From the NCBI RefSeq assembly GCF_041276405.1, contig NZ_JBGGGT010000002.1:526001-590000 (forward strand): 64,000 bases of DNA. The letters are read 5' to 3'. Below the pieces are notes generated by a model, which was given only the letters and a program-made list of their open reading frames with translations, did not search any database and had not been told where the DNA came from. This document shows positions 9,424-17,703 of the stretch, in pieces. The first letter of the stretch is position 1; the number at the start of each line of letters is the position of its first letter. The DNA comes from Microvirga sp. TS319. GTDB taxonomy: Bacteria > Pseudomonadota > Alphaproteobacteria > Rhizobiales > Beijerinckiaceae. Both the position numbers and the translations under genes were made by a program.

Positions 9424-10448
9424 CACAGCAGGCTCCGATCGAGACGTCTCAGGCGACCGCCCTTGCTCGACCACGCCTCGGATTTCTGGGCGTAGGCTGG
9501 ATCGGGCGGCATCGCATGCAGGCGATCATGGGCACGGACGCGGTCGAGGTCGCAGCCATCGCCGACTCGTCGCCCGACATGGCGGCCGAGGCGGGAAAGC
9601 TCGTGCCGGAAGCAAGGCTCGTTACATCGTTGGACGACATTCTCGATCTCGGCGTCGATGGCGTGGTGATCGCGACGCCCAGCGCCATGCATGCAGAGCA
9701 GTCGATCCGGGCTCTCGAGCGCGGCGCCGCCGTGTTCTGCCAGAAACCCCTGGGCCGCAATGCCAGGGAGGTTGAGGCGGTCGTGGACGCGGCCCGACGG
9801 GCCGACCGGCTGCTTTGCGTCGATCTGTCCTATCGGTTCACGGAAGGCATGCGCCGCATCCGAGAGATCGTCGCTTCCGGCGAACTGGGCCATATCTATG
9901 CGGTCGATCTCGTGTTCCACAACGCCTATGGGCCGGACAAGCCGTGGTTCTACGACCCCGCTCTGTCCGGGGGCGGCTGTGTCATGGATCTCGGCGTCCA
10001 TCTGGTCGATCTCGCCTTGTGGATTCTCGACAATCCCGGCATCGGACCGGTCTCCGGAAAGCTCTTCGCGGCTGGACGGCCGCTCAAGGATGCCGCCTCT
10101 CAGGTGGAAGACTACGCGGTCGCGACCGTAGAGACCGATACGGGCGCGGTGGTCCAGCTCGCATGTTCCTGGAAACTTCAGGCGGGTTGCGATGCCGTCA
10201 TCTCGGCGACCTTCTACGGAACGCAAGGCGGTGTATCGCTGCGCAATGTCAACGGATCGTTCTATGATTTCACGGCCGAGCGATATTGGGGCACGTCGCG
10301 AGAAATGCTCGCTACGCCACCCGATGAATGGGGAGGGCGCGCCGCAGCCGACTGGGCGTTCCGTCTGGCGGCAGGCGAACGTTTCGACCCGGCGGCTCGC
10401 GAGCTCATCACCGTCGCCCGCGTGTTGGATCGAATCTACGGCAGATAA
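9420..10448 (+). CDS. Gfo/Idh/MocA family NAD(P) oxidoreductase
   Basis: The 342-residue protein has an N-terminal Rossmann fold (GFLGVGWIGRHRMQAI), the family strand VIATPSAMHAEQ, and the lysine-containing catalytic motif as CQKPLGRN, where most members have EKP. A C-terminal sugar-binding domain contains GGGCVMDLGVHLVDLALW. Family members oxidise or reduce sugars, inositols and NDP-sugars. It is translationally coupled to the preceding zinc dehydrogenase (ATGA). A strong terminator follows, so the two form their own unit, converging on the six-gene minus-strand operon. The exact substrate is unknown. Confidence 0.9.
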   Translation: MTQQAPIETSQATALARPRLGFLGVGWIGRHRMQAIMGTDAVEVAAIADSSPDMAAEAGKLVPEARLVTSLDDILDLGVDGVVIATPSAMHAEQSIRALERGAAVFCQKPLGRNAREVEAVVDAARRADRLLCVDLSYRFTEGMRRIREIVASGELGHIYAVDLVFHNAYGPDKPWFYDPALSGGGCVMDLGVHLVDLALWILDNPGIGPVSGKLFAAGRPLKDAASQVEDYAVATVETDTGAVVQLACSWKLQAGCDAVISATFYGTQGGVSLRNVNGSFYDFTAERYWGTSREMLATPPDEWGGRAAADWAFRLAAGERFDPAARELITVARVLDRIYGR

Positions 10449-10475
10449 TCCGAGATGAAGGAAACGATCATGAAG

Positions 10476-10506
10476 AAAGGCGGCTGAGGTCTCAGCCGCC
10501 TTTTCC
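10476..10506 (+). terminator. Rho-independent terminator after the oxidoreductase pair
   Basis: A GC-rich inverted repeat (arms 10476-10487 and 10492-10503, centred on GGTC) is followed by TTTTCC. It lies 28 bp after the stop of the Gfo/Idh/MocA gene. The stem is perfect. Confidence 0.85.
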
Positions 10507-10510
10507 TTTA

Positions 10511-10805
10511 GAGCATCCAACGCGGGAAGTGGATTTGCACTTTTAGAGCAAATTGCATTCTGACGGGATCAGAATGCTTGCTCTTTCTCTTTGGCGAAGC
10601 ATCGTTTTTCGCGAAGAACCGGTTTCCACTTCTTCGCACGATGCTTTAGGATCCCCTCCGAGGCTCCCTTCTTGGAAAGAGCGCATCGTTTGAGCGGACC
10701 CGAAGGGCCACGTTCGTGAAAACCGGGGCCACTTTTCGCCAGAGCATCGGACGTGAAAAGTGGAATCCACTTTTAGGATCAGATCCGACGCGCTCATCCG
10801 AGAAG
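10511..10805. repeat. Composite of dispersed palindromic repeats between convergent operons
   Basis: This block holds several modules of the repeat family seen elsewhere in the window. They include GAGCATCCAACGCGGGAAGTGG at its start, a GCATCGTTTTTCGCG/CGCACGATGC dyad near 10600-10645, and AGCATCGGACGTGAAAAGTGG near 10743. It fills the space between the convergent oxidoreductase pair and the GH39-like gene. No gene is supported. Confidence 0.75.
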
Positions 10806-10829
10806 AAAGCCTTGGAGACGAACGTCTTC

Positions 10830-11762
10830 TTACGAGACCTCGATCAGCTTTTTCTCGGCTGCGCTCGTGTCGGCATGGGGCGCATAGCGCCGGATCATAC
10901 TTGCGCAGAACTCCGCGAACTCCTCCTTCACCTGCGGGGGGCTGGTATGGTGCGGTGCGATCCCGCGATGCTCCGGCGTGAAGCAGAAGGTAACCGTTAC
11001 ATCGAAATCCGCGAGCGCCTCCATCTGCCGGTCGAACCAATCCAGCGCATTGGGACGGAAGCTGTCGGCCCAGGAGAGGCCCGTGCGCAGGTATTTCACG
11101 CCGAGCCGCTTCATCCAGGCGACCGCGTCGTCGAGGCGATGGTCCTCGAAATGGAACCATTGGCAAAGTCCCATTTGCCCGGCGTACTTTTCATACTCCT
11201 TGAGCGCAGGCTTCGGCGTACCGTCCTCCCGCAGGAGACCCATGTAGAAGTGCCGGTAGTAGGACGAGCCTTCCGCCTCCCGATGGCGCGTGGTGGCCTC
11301 CCATGCGCGAGGCAGGTCGTAGAGACTGTACCAATGAATCTTCGGCACCTTGCCGATGAGCAGCTCCGCCGTGCGGTTCAAGCCCCAGGCCTGGATCTCC
11401 TCGGCTCCGAACGTGGAGACGCCCACTTCCGTGACCCAGATCGGCTTGTCGGTGACGGCGCGGATCTCGTCGACCTTCGCAGGCCATTCATGGATCTGCC
11501 ACAGGTTCCAGTCGAGCGGGAAGCCGTGGACGGCGACCACGTCCACGTGATCGAGAACGCCGCGCGTCCTCAGATTGTTGATGAAGCCGGGATCGATCGG
11601 CGACATGCCCCCGAGAACGCGCGGCAGGTTGGGATTGGCTTCCTTGATCGCCTGTCCGGCAGCGATCGCCATCTCGGAAAAGAGCCTCCAATCCGGATCG
11701 ATCTCCGGGTCCCAATGGGACTTGTTGTTGGGCTCGTTCCAGATCATTGCAGCTTCAATCAT
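10830..11762 (-). CDS. GH39-like glycoside hydrolase (beta-xylosidase type) with permuted barrel motifs
   Basis: The product is 310 residues from the ATG at 11762, which overlaps the upstream methyltransferase stop by 4 bp. Motifs are those of a clan-A retaining glycosidase: the acid/base motif IWNEPNN at residues 7-13 (Glu10) and the nucleophile motif WVTEVG at 109-114 (Glu112). The order is odd. The NEP motif normally lies halfway along the barrel, and here it starts the protein. The residues that look like the normal N-terminus (QWFHFEDHRLDD, LGVKYLRTGLSWAD, FDVTVTFCFTPEH) come last, at about 201-265, after a typical barrel end (GTPKPALKEYEKYA, 181-194). No signal peptide is seen, so the enzyme should be cytosolic. 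It is the last gene of the inositol-phosphate synthase operon and may trim or transfer a sugar of the product. Confidence 0.8.
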   Translation of the reverse strand: MIEAAMIWNEPNNKSHWDPEIDPDWRLFSEMAIAAGQAIKEANPNLPRVLGGMSPIDPGFINNLRTRGVLDHVDVVAVHGFPLDWNLWQIHEWPAKVDEIRAVTDKPIWVTEVGVSTFGAEEIQAWGLNRTAELLIGKVPKIHWYSLYDLPRAWEATTRHREAEGSSYYRHFYMGLLREDGTPKPALKEYEKYAGQMGLCQWFHFEDHRLDDAVAWMKRLGVKYLRTGLSWADSFRPNALDWFDRQMEALADFDVTVTFCFTPEHRGIAPHHTSPPQVKEEFAEFCASMIRRYAPHADTSAAEKKLIEVS

Positions 11763-12532
11763 GCGGTTCTCCCCTGAGCCGGATAGACCGCGCCAGCTCC
11801 CGGCGGGGCGTCGACACGGCGGCAAATGTAAACTTCTTCTTCCGGATGCTGAGTGATCTCGAATCCGGCGCTGCGGAGCATGGCTTCGACGCAGGCCGCA
11901 TTCGGCGCCCACCAATTGGTCGGGTCGTCCGCATAGCGATGTTCGATGAAATGCATCTTCGGGTAGCGCGGATCGTCGAAATGCTCGGTCTGCCAGAAGG
12001 TGTAATTCTCCTCCACCGGCATCGTTTTGCTCGAACCGCGCTGCATGGATTGAAACACCAGCATTTCCTTGGCCACATGCTCGTGGATCAGGTCCAGCGC
12101 CAGGAGCGGATGACGCAGATGATAGAGGACGCCCATGAAGATGACGACGTCGAACGTCTCGCCGAGCTGGCCGAGATCGTAAACCGAGAGCCTGCGGAAC
12201 TCGATGTCATGCCCCGTCACCTCGGCCGCGAAACGGGCCTGAGCGAGATATGCATCATCGAAGTCGATGCCGAGTACACGCTCGGCGCCTCGCTTCTTCA
12301 TCTCGATGGAGTAGAAGCCAGCGTTGCAGCCGATGTCGAGGACGCTCTTGCCCGTCAGGTCCTGCGGGATCGCACCCGAGAAGTTCTTCCACTTGATGGC
12401 TGGGTAGTTTCCGAGGAAGTGGTTGGGGGCCGTCCAGATCCCCTCCCTGATTTCCATGTTGTGAAACCAGGGGCCGAGCGCTTCGGCCCTTCTCCTGATG
12501 TCCTCGGGGGACATGGGGTCCATGACATTCAT
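11759..12532 (-). CDS. SAM-dependent methyltransferase (TIGR04290-like)
   Basis: The 257-residue protein has a class I methyltransferase motif I (VLDIGCNAGFYSIE, about residues 64-77), then GIDFDDAYLAQAR and VIFMGVLYHLRHPLLAL, the core layout shared with CmoB-type enzymes. The N-terminal block (GPWFHNMEIREGIWT) and C-terminal tryptophan-rich segment fit, as I recall it, the TIGR04290 (Rta_06860) family of unassigned substrate. It sits between the nucleotidyltransferase (6 bp away) and the GH39-like gene (overlap of 4 bp). An O-methyltransferase for a sugar or cyclitol is the simplest inference. Confidence 0.82.
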   Translation of the reverse strand: MNVMDPMSPEDIRRRAEALGPWFHNMEIREGIWTAPNHFLGNYPAIKWKNFSGAIPQDLTGKSVLDIGCNAGFYSIEMKKRGAERVLGIDFDDAYLAQARFAAEVTGHDIEFRRLSVYDLGQLGETFDVVIFMGVLYHLRHPLLALDLIHEHVAKEMLVFQSMQRGSSKTMPVEENYTFWQTEHFDDPRYPKMHFIEHRYADDPTNWWAPNAACVEAMLRSAGFEITQHPEEEVYICRRVDAPPGAGAVYPAQGRTA

Positions 12533-12538
12533 CGAAAA

Positions 12539-13351
12539 CTACTCCCTGCTCAAATCGTGGAGGCCTCGAGGCAGGCGCCCTGCGGGCCAGCCGAGAGCGA
12601 CGCGCGCTCCGGTCATCGTGTCGTGCTGGGCGGCCTCGCTCAGAAGGCCGATGGCGGATCGGTAGCCGTGAAGAGTGCCCACATCGACATAGGACTCTCC
12701 CGCCCTGACGCCGAGCGCCTGTCCACCCTGCGCGAGATAGGCGTTGACGAGTGTGCCGAAATATTCGTCCTGACGATTGCGCGAGAGCCAGAGCTGGCGC
12801 AGCGATTCAAGAATGGAGCCAGGCATCTTGAAGGCGCCCCAGATCCATTTCGACGAGGCATCCTCCCGCTTGACCTGGATTTCCCGGACCTGCATGGCCT
12901 CGTCGAGAACGACGGCGTCGAAGACCTGCGGGTTCTCGACGGGAAAGAGGAGGAAGGATAGCTGGCCTTCAGGAAGCTCCGCGAGCGCCTTTTCGGGGAA
13001 CCATACGGTGTCCGGGAGCCCCACGATGACGCTTTCGTCCGCAGGAATGAGCGGAGCCGCCTGAAAGATCGCATCGCATAGCCCTGCGGCCTGCGGCTGA
13101 ACGACATAGGCGATGGAGGCGCTGCCATAGCTTGCGCCGTAGTATTCCATGATGTCGGATTTGCCTGGAGAAATGACGAAGCATATCTTGTCCGCTCCGC
13201 CATGGATCATGCGTTCGACGAGATATTCGCTCACGGCGCATGGGCGTTCCACGCCGTTGTCGAGGCGGCTTCCGACCGGGAGCAGCTCCTTCGAGAACGC
13301 CAGAGGCTGAATGCGACTGCCGAGCCCGGCTGCGGGTATGATGCCCCACAT
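12539..13351 (-). CDS. NDP-sugar pyrophosphorylase-like nucleotidyltransferase
   Basis: The 270-residue protein begins MWGIIPAAGLGSR with the signature GxGxR...K (Lys at 21 in FSKELLPVG) of the sugar-1-phosphate nucleotidyltransferases. It also has a metal-binding-like GLPDTVWFP. The family joins a sugar 1-phosphate to a nucleoside triphosphate. In this operon the phosphorylated cyclitol made by the inositol-3-phosphate synthase is a possible alternative substrate, but a hexose or pentose phosphate is equally compatible. It lies 3 bp after the CgeB-like glycosyltransferase gene. Confidence 0.85.
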   Translation of the reverse strand: MWGIIPAAGLGSRIQPLAFSKELLPVGSRLDNGVERPCAVSEYLVERMIHGGADKICFVISPGKSDIMEYYGASYGSASIAYVVQPQAAGLCDAIFQAAPLIPADESVIVGLPDTVWFPEKALAELPEGQLSFLLFPVENPQVFDAVVLDEAMQVREIQVKREDASSKWIWGAFKMPGSILESLRQLWLSRNRQDEYFGTLVNAYLAQGGQALGVRAGESYVDVGTLHGYRSAIGLLSEAAQHDTMTGARVALGWPAGRLPRGLHDLSRE

Positions 13352-13354
13352 GGT

Positions 13355-14473
13355 TCATGCCTCCATCATGGCTGTCGGTTGTCCCGATATGGACGATGCG
13401 GACGATGTGGACTTGGCGCCCGCAAGGAGAGCTTCAAGCTCACGGGCGCGGTGTTCCGACGTATGCTCGGCCATCGTGCGCTCCCGGCTGGCGCGGGCGA
13501 TCCGGCTCAGCTCCGCGTCCGAGAGATCGAGAGCCGCGACGGCATCCTCGGTCGTCTTCGCAATGAGGATCTCGTGGCCCGGGTCGAAAAACCGATCAAG
13601 GCCCTCCCAATCGTCGGAAAGGAGAGGAACCTCGCACGCCGATGCCTCGAAAAGGCGCCCGGAGGGGCACCATCCCATCTCTGCCATCGCCTGGCGCGTC
13701 ACGTTGAGGGTCAGGCGCGAGGACGAGAAGAAGGCCGGGTGCTCCGCCGGCGGCAGATGCCGCACGAAGTGGATGTTCGGCTGCCATGGGAAATCGTCGG
13801 GATACTGCGCTCCTCCGATCAGAAACCGCTGCTTCGGGCGCCGGGCCGCGGAGTCGATGAAGAGCCGCTGGAGCGCGGCCTGCCGGTCGGCGGCATAGGT
13901 CCCGAGATAGGAGAGATCGGACCCGTAATGAGCCATCGGCGCAGCAGGGCGATGAACGTCCGGATCCACATGGCCGTACAACGGGGCTACCCGTTGCGCG
14001 CCCAGTTCCGATTGCAGCTTGTCGAGAGCGCCACCGCCCGTATAGCTGAGGACGAGATCGAATTCGCGCAGGCCCCGGGAGCCGACATAGTTCAGCGGTT
14101 CCCTGGCCTGGAGCTTCGACAGGGTGACGGGAGTGTCGAGATCGTAGAATGTGCGGACGGCCTTCGGCGTGTCGAGCACCAGATCCGTGGCCTCGATGCC
14201 GTCCGGGCAATAGGACGTGACCATGGCCGCATCGGCGTCGGCAAGCTCAGCCTTCGCGCGGTGTCTGATCGAATCCCAGGTATCGTAGAGAACGAGTTTG
14301 CCGTTCGGGATCGCGACCATATCCCTGTTGGTTGCGTAATAGGGCACGTCCTTCTCGAAGAAGACGATCTGATGTCCATGACGGGCGAGCGCCCTGCACA
14401 GGCCCCGCCAGAGAGTGGCGTGGCCGTTGCCCCAGGACGAAGAGATGGTGAGCCCGAAAACGACAAGCTTCAT
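13355..14473 (-). CDS. CgeB-like glycosyltransferase (copy 1)
   Basis: The 372-residue protein belongs to the CgeB-like GT-B glycosyltransferases. It has an N-terminal SSSWGNGHATLWRGL motif, a central linker, and a C-terminal donor-binding-type region (LFEASACEVPLLSDDWEGLDRFF). The ending AEHTSEHRARELE is shared with its paralogues. No membrane segment or signal peptide is seen, so transfer should take place in the cytosol. Its closest visible relative is the gene at 22221-23330 (FFEKDVPYYATNRDM against FLERDVPWYAAHRDM), showing that the two divergent operons belong to one system. It overlaps the histidine phosphatase gene by 4 bp. Confidence 0.85.
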   Translation of the reverse strand: MKLVVFGLTISSSWGNGHATLWRGLCRALARHGHQIVFFEKDVPYYATNRDMVAIPNGKLVLYDTWDSIRHRAKAELADADAAMVTSYCPDGIEATDLVLDTPKAVRTFYDLDTPVTLSKLQAREPLNYVGSRGLREFDLVLSYTGGGALDKLQSELGAQRVAPLYGHVDPDVHRPAAPMAHYGSDLSYLGTYAADRQAALQRLFIDSAARRPKQRFLIGGAQYPDDFPWQPNIHFVRHLPPAEHPAFFSSSRLTLNVTRQAMAEMGWCPSGRLFEASACEVPLLSDDWEGLDRFFDPGHEILIAKTTEDAVAALDLSDAELSRIARASRERTMAEHTSEHRARELEALLAGAKSTSSASSISGQPTAMMEA

Positions 14474-15069
14474 GCGGCGATCACCTCGTTCATGTGAAGA
14501 ACCTTGGAGCCCCAGTCGCCGATGACGAGCGTCGTCATGGAAGCCGGAGAGACTTCGAAACGGCCGTATGAATCGAGAGGCATGCCCAGATAGTAGAGAA
14601 GGGCGGCCTTGATCACGTCGCTATGGCTGACGAGAACGACGGCGCGTCCTGCATGGAATCCTCGAAGCTCTTCCATGGCATGGACGATACGCGTCTGCGC
14701 CTCCAGCATCGTTTCGCCTCCCGGCGGGCGGATCGTGCTGCGGCTGCTGTTCCAGGCCGACCATAGCCGGTCTTCGGCCAGGCTGTCGAAACTTTTGCCC
14801 GACCATGCGCCGAAATCGATCTCGATGATGTCGTCGAGATGCTCGACGGGCCTGGCGAGGCGCGCCGCGATGGGCTCGGCCGTCTCGACTGCCCGCTCGA
14901 GCGGGCTCGTGAGAATGCGCACGACGTTCTCGCGAGCAAGGCGTTCAGCGAGCGCCTGCGCCTGTGTCCTTCCCAGATGGCCAAGGCGCACCCCCGGGAT
15001 GCGCCCGCACAGCACGGTTCCCACACGATCATGGGCGGCGTGACGCACAAGGAAGAAGGTGGTGGTCAC
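14470..15069 (-). CDS. Histidine phosphatase family protein
   Basis: The 199-residue protein shows the phosphohistidine motif as LVRHAAHD (the usual RHG is RHA here), the second-half motif LTSPLERAVETAEPIA, and VVLVSHSDVIKAALLYYLGMPLDS near the end, which supplies the second catalytic histidine. It would be a cytosolic phosphomonoesterase. It lies 13 bp after the inositol-3-phosphate synthase gene. A role in removing phosphate from inositol phosphate or from a glycosylated intermediate is a natural inference; ordinary inositol monophosphatase is a different family. It is coupled to the next gene by an ATGA overlap. Confidence 0.87.
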   Translation of the reverse strand: MTTTFFLVRHAAHDRVGTVLCGRIPGVRLGHLGRTQAQALAERLARENVVRILTSPLERAVETAEPIAARLARPVEHLDDIIEIDFGAWSGKSFDSLAEDRLWSAWNSSRSTIRPPGGETMLEAQTRIVHAMEELRGFHAGRAVVLVSHSDVIKAALLYYLGMPLDSYGRFEVSPASMTTLVIGDWGSKVLHMNEVIAA

Positions 15070-15082
15070 GCCCGGAGCCTCC

Positions 15083-16171
15083 TCACGTCTCTTCGTCCTT
15101 GCCTGCGACGAAGCGCAGCGTCCTTTCTCGCGCCTCGTTGTCGGTGAACTGCTGTGGAGGAGACTTCATGAAATAGCTCGAAGGTCCCGTGAGCGCTCCG
15201 CCGATCTTTCGATCCATGGCGATTTTTGCGCAGCGCACCGCGTCGATGACGATTCCTGCGGAATTGGGTGAATCCCAGACTTCGAGTTTCAGCTCCACGT
15301 TGAGCGGAACGCCCCCGAAGGCGGTTCCTTCCATACGGATATAGGCCCATTTCCGGTCGGTGAGCCACGGGACATGGTCGCTCGGACCGACATGGACGTC
15401 CTCCGGCGGGAGGGGAATATCGAGCTGGCTCGTCACGGCCTGCGTCTTGGAAATCTTCTTCGATTCCAGGCGCTCGCGCTCGAGCATGTTCTGGAAGTCC
15501 GTATTGCCGCCGAAATTGAGCTGATAGGTTCGGTCGAGGCGCACGCCGCGCTCGCGGAAAAGATTGGCCAGCACCCGGTGGACGATCGTGGCGCCGACCT
15601 GACTCTTGATATCGTCGCCGACGATGGGAAGGCCGCGTTCCTCGAAGCGCTTCCGCCATTCGGGGTTGGAGGCGATGAAGACGGGAATGCAGTTCACGAA
15701 GGCGCAGCCGGCCTCCAGAGCCTGCTCGGCATACCACTCCGTGGCCTTCTGGGATCCGACCGGAAGATAGGAGACGAGCACATCGGTCTTGGATTGGCGC
15801 AGGATCTCCGCGACATTGGCTTCGTCTTCGGGCGATTCTTCGATCTCGTCGCGAAGATATTTGCCCAATCCATCGAGAGTCTTGCCGCGACGGACAATGA
15901 TCCCGCTCTCGGGCACCGTGGAAAAGCGCTGGGTGTTGTTGGGCGCGGCGAAGATGGCCTCCGAGACGTCCCGGCCGACCTTCGAGGCGTTCACGTCGAA
16001 GGCCGCGGAAATCTCCACATCGCTGATATGATAGCCACCAAGCTCGACATTCATCAGGCCTGGAATGGGCTCGTTGATCTGAGCGCTGCGGTAATAGGAA
16101 AGGCCTTGCGCGAAGGACGAGGCGCAGTTGCCGACGCCGACGATTCCGACGCGGACCTTTCGTGAGCTCAT
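15083..16171 (-). CDS. Inositol-3-phosphate synthase
   Basis: The 362-residue protein matches the shorter prokaryotic myo-inositol-1-phosphate synthases, which cyclise glucose 6-phosphate to 1L-myo-inositol 1-phosphate with NAD. Visible features are the N-terminal Rossmann motif [26 protein letters not shown], and [28 protein letters not shown] and [12 protein letters not shown] follow, and these family blocks hold the active site. It is the first gene of a six-gene minus-strand operon and is preceded by a perfect EcfG-type promoter. Its presence at the head of a glycosyltransferase and methyltransferase operon points to an inositol-based product. Confidence 0.93.
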   Translation of the reverse strand: MSSRKVRVGIVGVGNCASSFAQGLSYYRSAQINEPIPGLMNVELGGYHISDVEISAAFDVNASKVGRDVSEAIFAAPNNTQRFSTVPESGIIVRRGKTLDGLGKYLRDEIEESPEDEANVAEILRQSKTDVLVSYLPVGSQKATEWYAEQALEAGCAFVNCIPVFIASNPEWRKRFEERGLPIVGDDIKSQVGATIVHRVLANLFRERGVRLDRTYQLNFGGNTDFQNMLERERLESKKISKTQAVTSQLDIPLPPEDVHVGPSDHVPWLTDRKWAYIRMEGTAFGGVPLNVELKLEVWDSPNSAGIVIDAVRCAKIAMDRKIGGALTGPSSYFMKSPPQQFTDNEARERTLRFVAGKDEET

Positions 16172-16269
16172 GTTGGATCTCCCTGATGGGGCCTTCCCGG
16201 CAATCGGCTGAAGTTTCGACGCGGCATGCAGGCGTCAGGCCCGGTCGCATGTCCCGAAGCTTGGCCGTC

Positions 16270-16295
16270 AACGCGAGAAAAGTGTTTGTTGTTCC
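16270..16295 (-). promoter_or_regulatory. EcfG (general stress sigma) promoter for the inositol-phosphate synthase operon
   Basis: Reading the minus strand, GGAAC at 16295-16291 is followed after 17 nt by CGTT at 16273-16270. This is the full alphaproteobacterial EcfG consensus (GGAAC-N16/17-CGTT). It lies about 100 bp before the start of the inositol-3-phosphate synthase gene and faces it. Confidence 0.7.
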
Positions 16296-16380
16296 CCGCG
16301 GTTTCCGGACTTGAGACTCTTGTCTTCATGAGGAAGCGCACAAGCTACAAGTAGGGCCGGGCGGCCAGCTTCAAGCCCAA

Positions 16381-16405
16381 GGAACAAAGATGATGATGGA
16401 GCGTT
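16381..16405 (+). promoter_or_regulatory. EcfG (general stress sigma) promoter for the epimerase/glycosyltransferase operon
   Basis: On the plus strand, GGAAC (16381-16385) is followed after 16 nt by CGTT (16402-16405), again a full match to the EcfG consensus. The first gene of the seven-gene operon starts about 185 bp downstream. With the site at 16270-16295 it makes a divergent pair. Confidence 0.65.
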
Positions 16406-16590
16406 TTGCTCCGTGAAATGCCAAGCTTTGAGAGGGATGAAAAGGGCGGCCGGTCTGTGCGCGCTCTGCCTCACGTCCCCGTTTTCGCCTGGATCGGGCG
16501 CATGTCGCGCGTCGCTTCTCCAGCCGAGGAGGCGGGGTTCTCCCGGCTCGATCCTGGCATGACGACCATCAATTCACCCGGAGACCTCTC

Positions 16591-17703
16591 GTGGCGGATA
16601 CGATCCTCATTACTGGCGGCGCTGGCTTCATCGGTCGCTACGTTGCGCGCGCCTGCTTGGAGCGTGGGCACCGTGTTCGTGTGCTCGACAGCCTCATCGA
16701 GCAGGTTCACGGCGACAGGACGCAGGTCGATGGTCTCGATTCCGAAGTGGAGGTCGTCGTTGGCGACGTACGTGACGAGACGGCGGTTCTGAAGGCCCTG
16801 AAGGGGGCCACGAAGGTCGTCCATCTCGCGGCGGAGGTCGGTGTCGGCCAGAGCATGTACGCGGTCGACCGCTATGTGTCCGTGAACGACTACGGCACGG
16901 CCGTGCTGTTCCAGCAGCTCATCGACAATCCTGTGAAGCGGGTCGTCGTCGCCTCCTCCATGAGCATCTATGGGGAGGGACTCTACCGGGATGCCGACGG
17001 GCGCCTCATGGAGGATGTGGTGCGCGTGCCCCGCACCAGCGAGGCCGATTCCTGGGACCCGCTCGATGCACAGGGCAGGCCGCTCGTTCCGGTGCCGACT
17101 CCGGAATGGAAGAAGCCCGCGCTCGCATCCGTCTATGCGCTGTCGAAATATGTGCAGGAGCGCCTGACGCTGACCCTCTGTCCAGCCTATGGCATGGAGG
17201 GCGTCGCGCTCAGGCTCTGGAACGCCTACGGCCCAGGCCAGGCCCTGTCCAATCCCTATACCGGCGTTCTCGCCATCTTCGCATCGCGACTTCACAACGG
17301 ACAGCCGCCCATGATCTTCGAGGACGGCCAGCAGCGCCGCGACTTCGTTCACGTGGAGGATGTTGCGCAGGCCTTCGTCCTGGCGCTGGAGCACGAGAAG
17401 GCGCCGGGCGGCGTGTTCAATGTCGGCAGCGGCGTGGACCGGACCGTATCGGAAGTGGCGGAGCTTCTGGCTAGGGCCATGAACCGCCCGATTGCGCCCG
17501 AGATTGCGGGTAAAGCGCGCATCGGCGACATCCGCCACTGCATCGCGGATATCTCGAAGATCCAGCAGGAGCTGGGCTACAGGCCGAAGAAGGACTTCTC
17601 GGAAGGACTGGCGGAACTCGCCGCGTGGGTGGCTCGCCAGGAAGCCAAGGACCTCGTTCAGGAGGCCCGCAAGGAACTCGAATCGCGAGGCCTTGTCGCA
17701 TGA
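16591..17703 (+). CDS. NAD-dependent epimerase/dehydratase (extended SDR)
   Basis: The 370-residue protein starts at a GTG at 16591 with GGAG 7 nt upstream. It carries the extended-SDR cofactor motif GGAGFIG near its N-terminus, VVHLAAEVGVGQSMY, and the catalytic YALSK. RLWNAYGPGQ and QRRDFVHVEDVAQAF are typical of NDP-sugar epimerases. It would act on an NDP-sugar in the cytosol; the exact reaction is not fixed by sequence. It heads the seven-gene plus-strand operon and overlaps the second epimerase gene by 4 bp. Confidence 0.88.
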   Translation: MADTILITGGAGFIGRYVARACLERGHRVRVLDSLIEQVHGDRTQVDGLDSEVEVVVGDVRDETAVLKALKGATKVVHLAAEVGVGQSMYAVDRYVSVNDYGTAVLFQQLIDNPVKRVVVASSMSIYGEGLYRDADGRLMEDVVRVPRTSEADSWDPLDAQGRPLVPVPTPEWKKPALASVYALSKYVQERLTLTLCPAYGMEGVALRLWNAYGPGQALSNPYTGVLAIFASRLHNGQPPMIFEDGQQRRDFVHVEDVAQAFVLALEHEKAPGGVFNVGSGVDRTVSEVAELLARAMNRPIAPEIAGKARIGDIRHCIADISKIQQELGYRPKKDFSEGLAELAAWVARQEAKDLVQEARKELESRGLVA

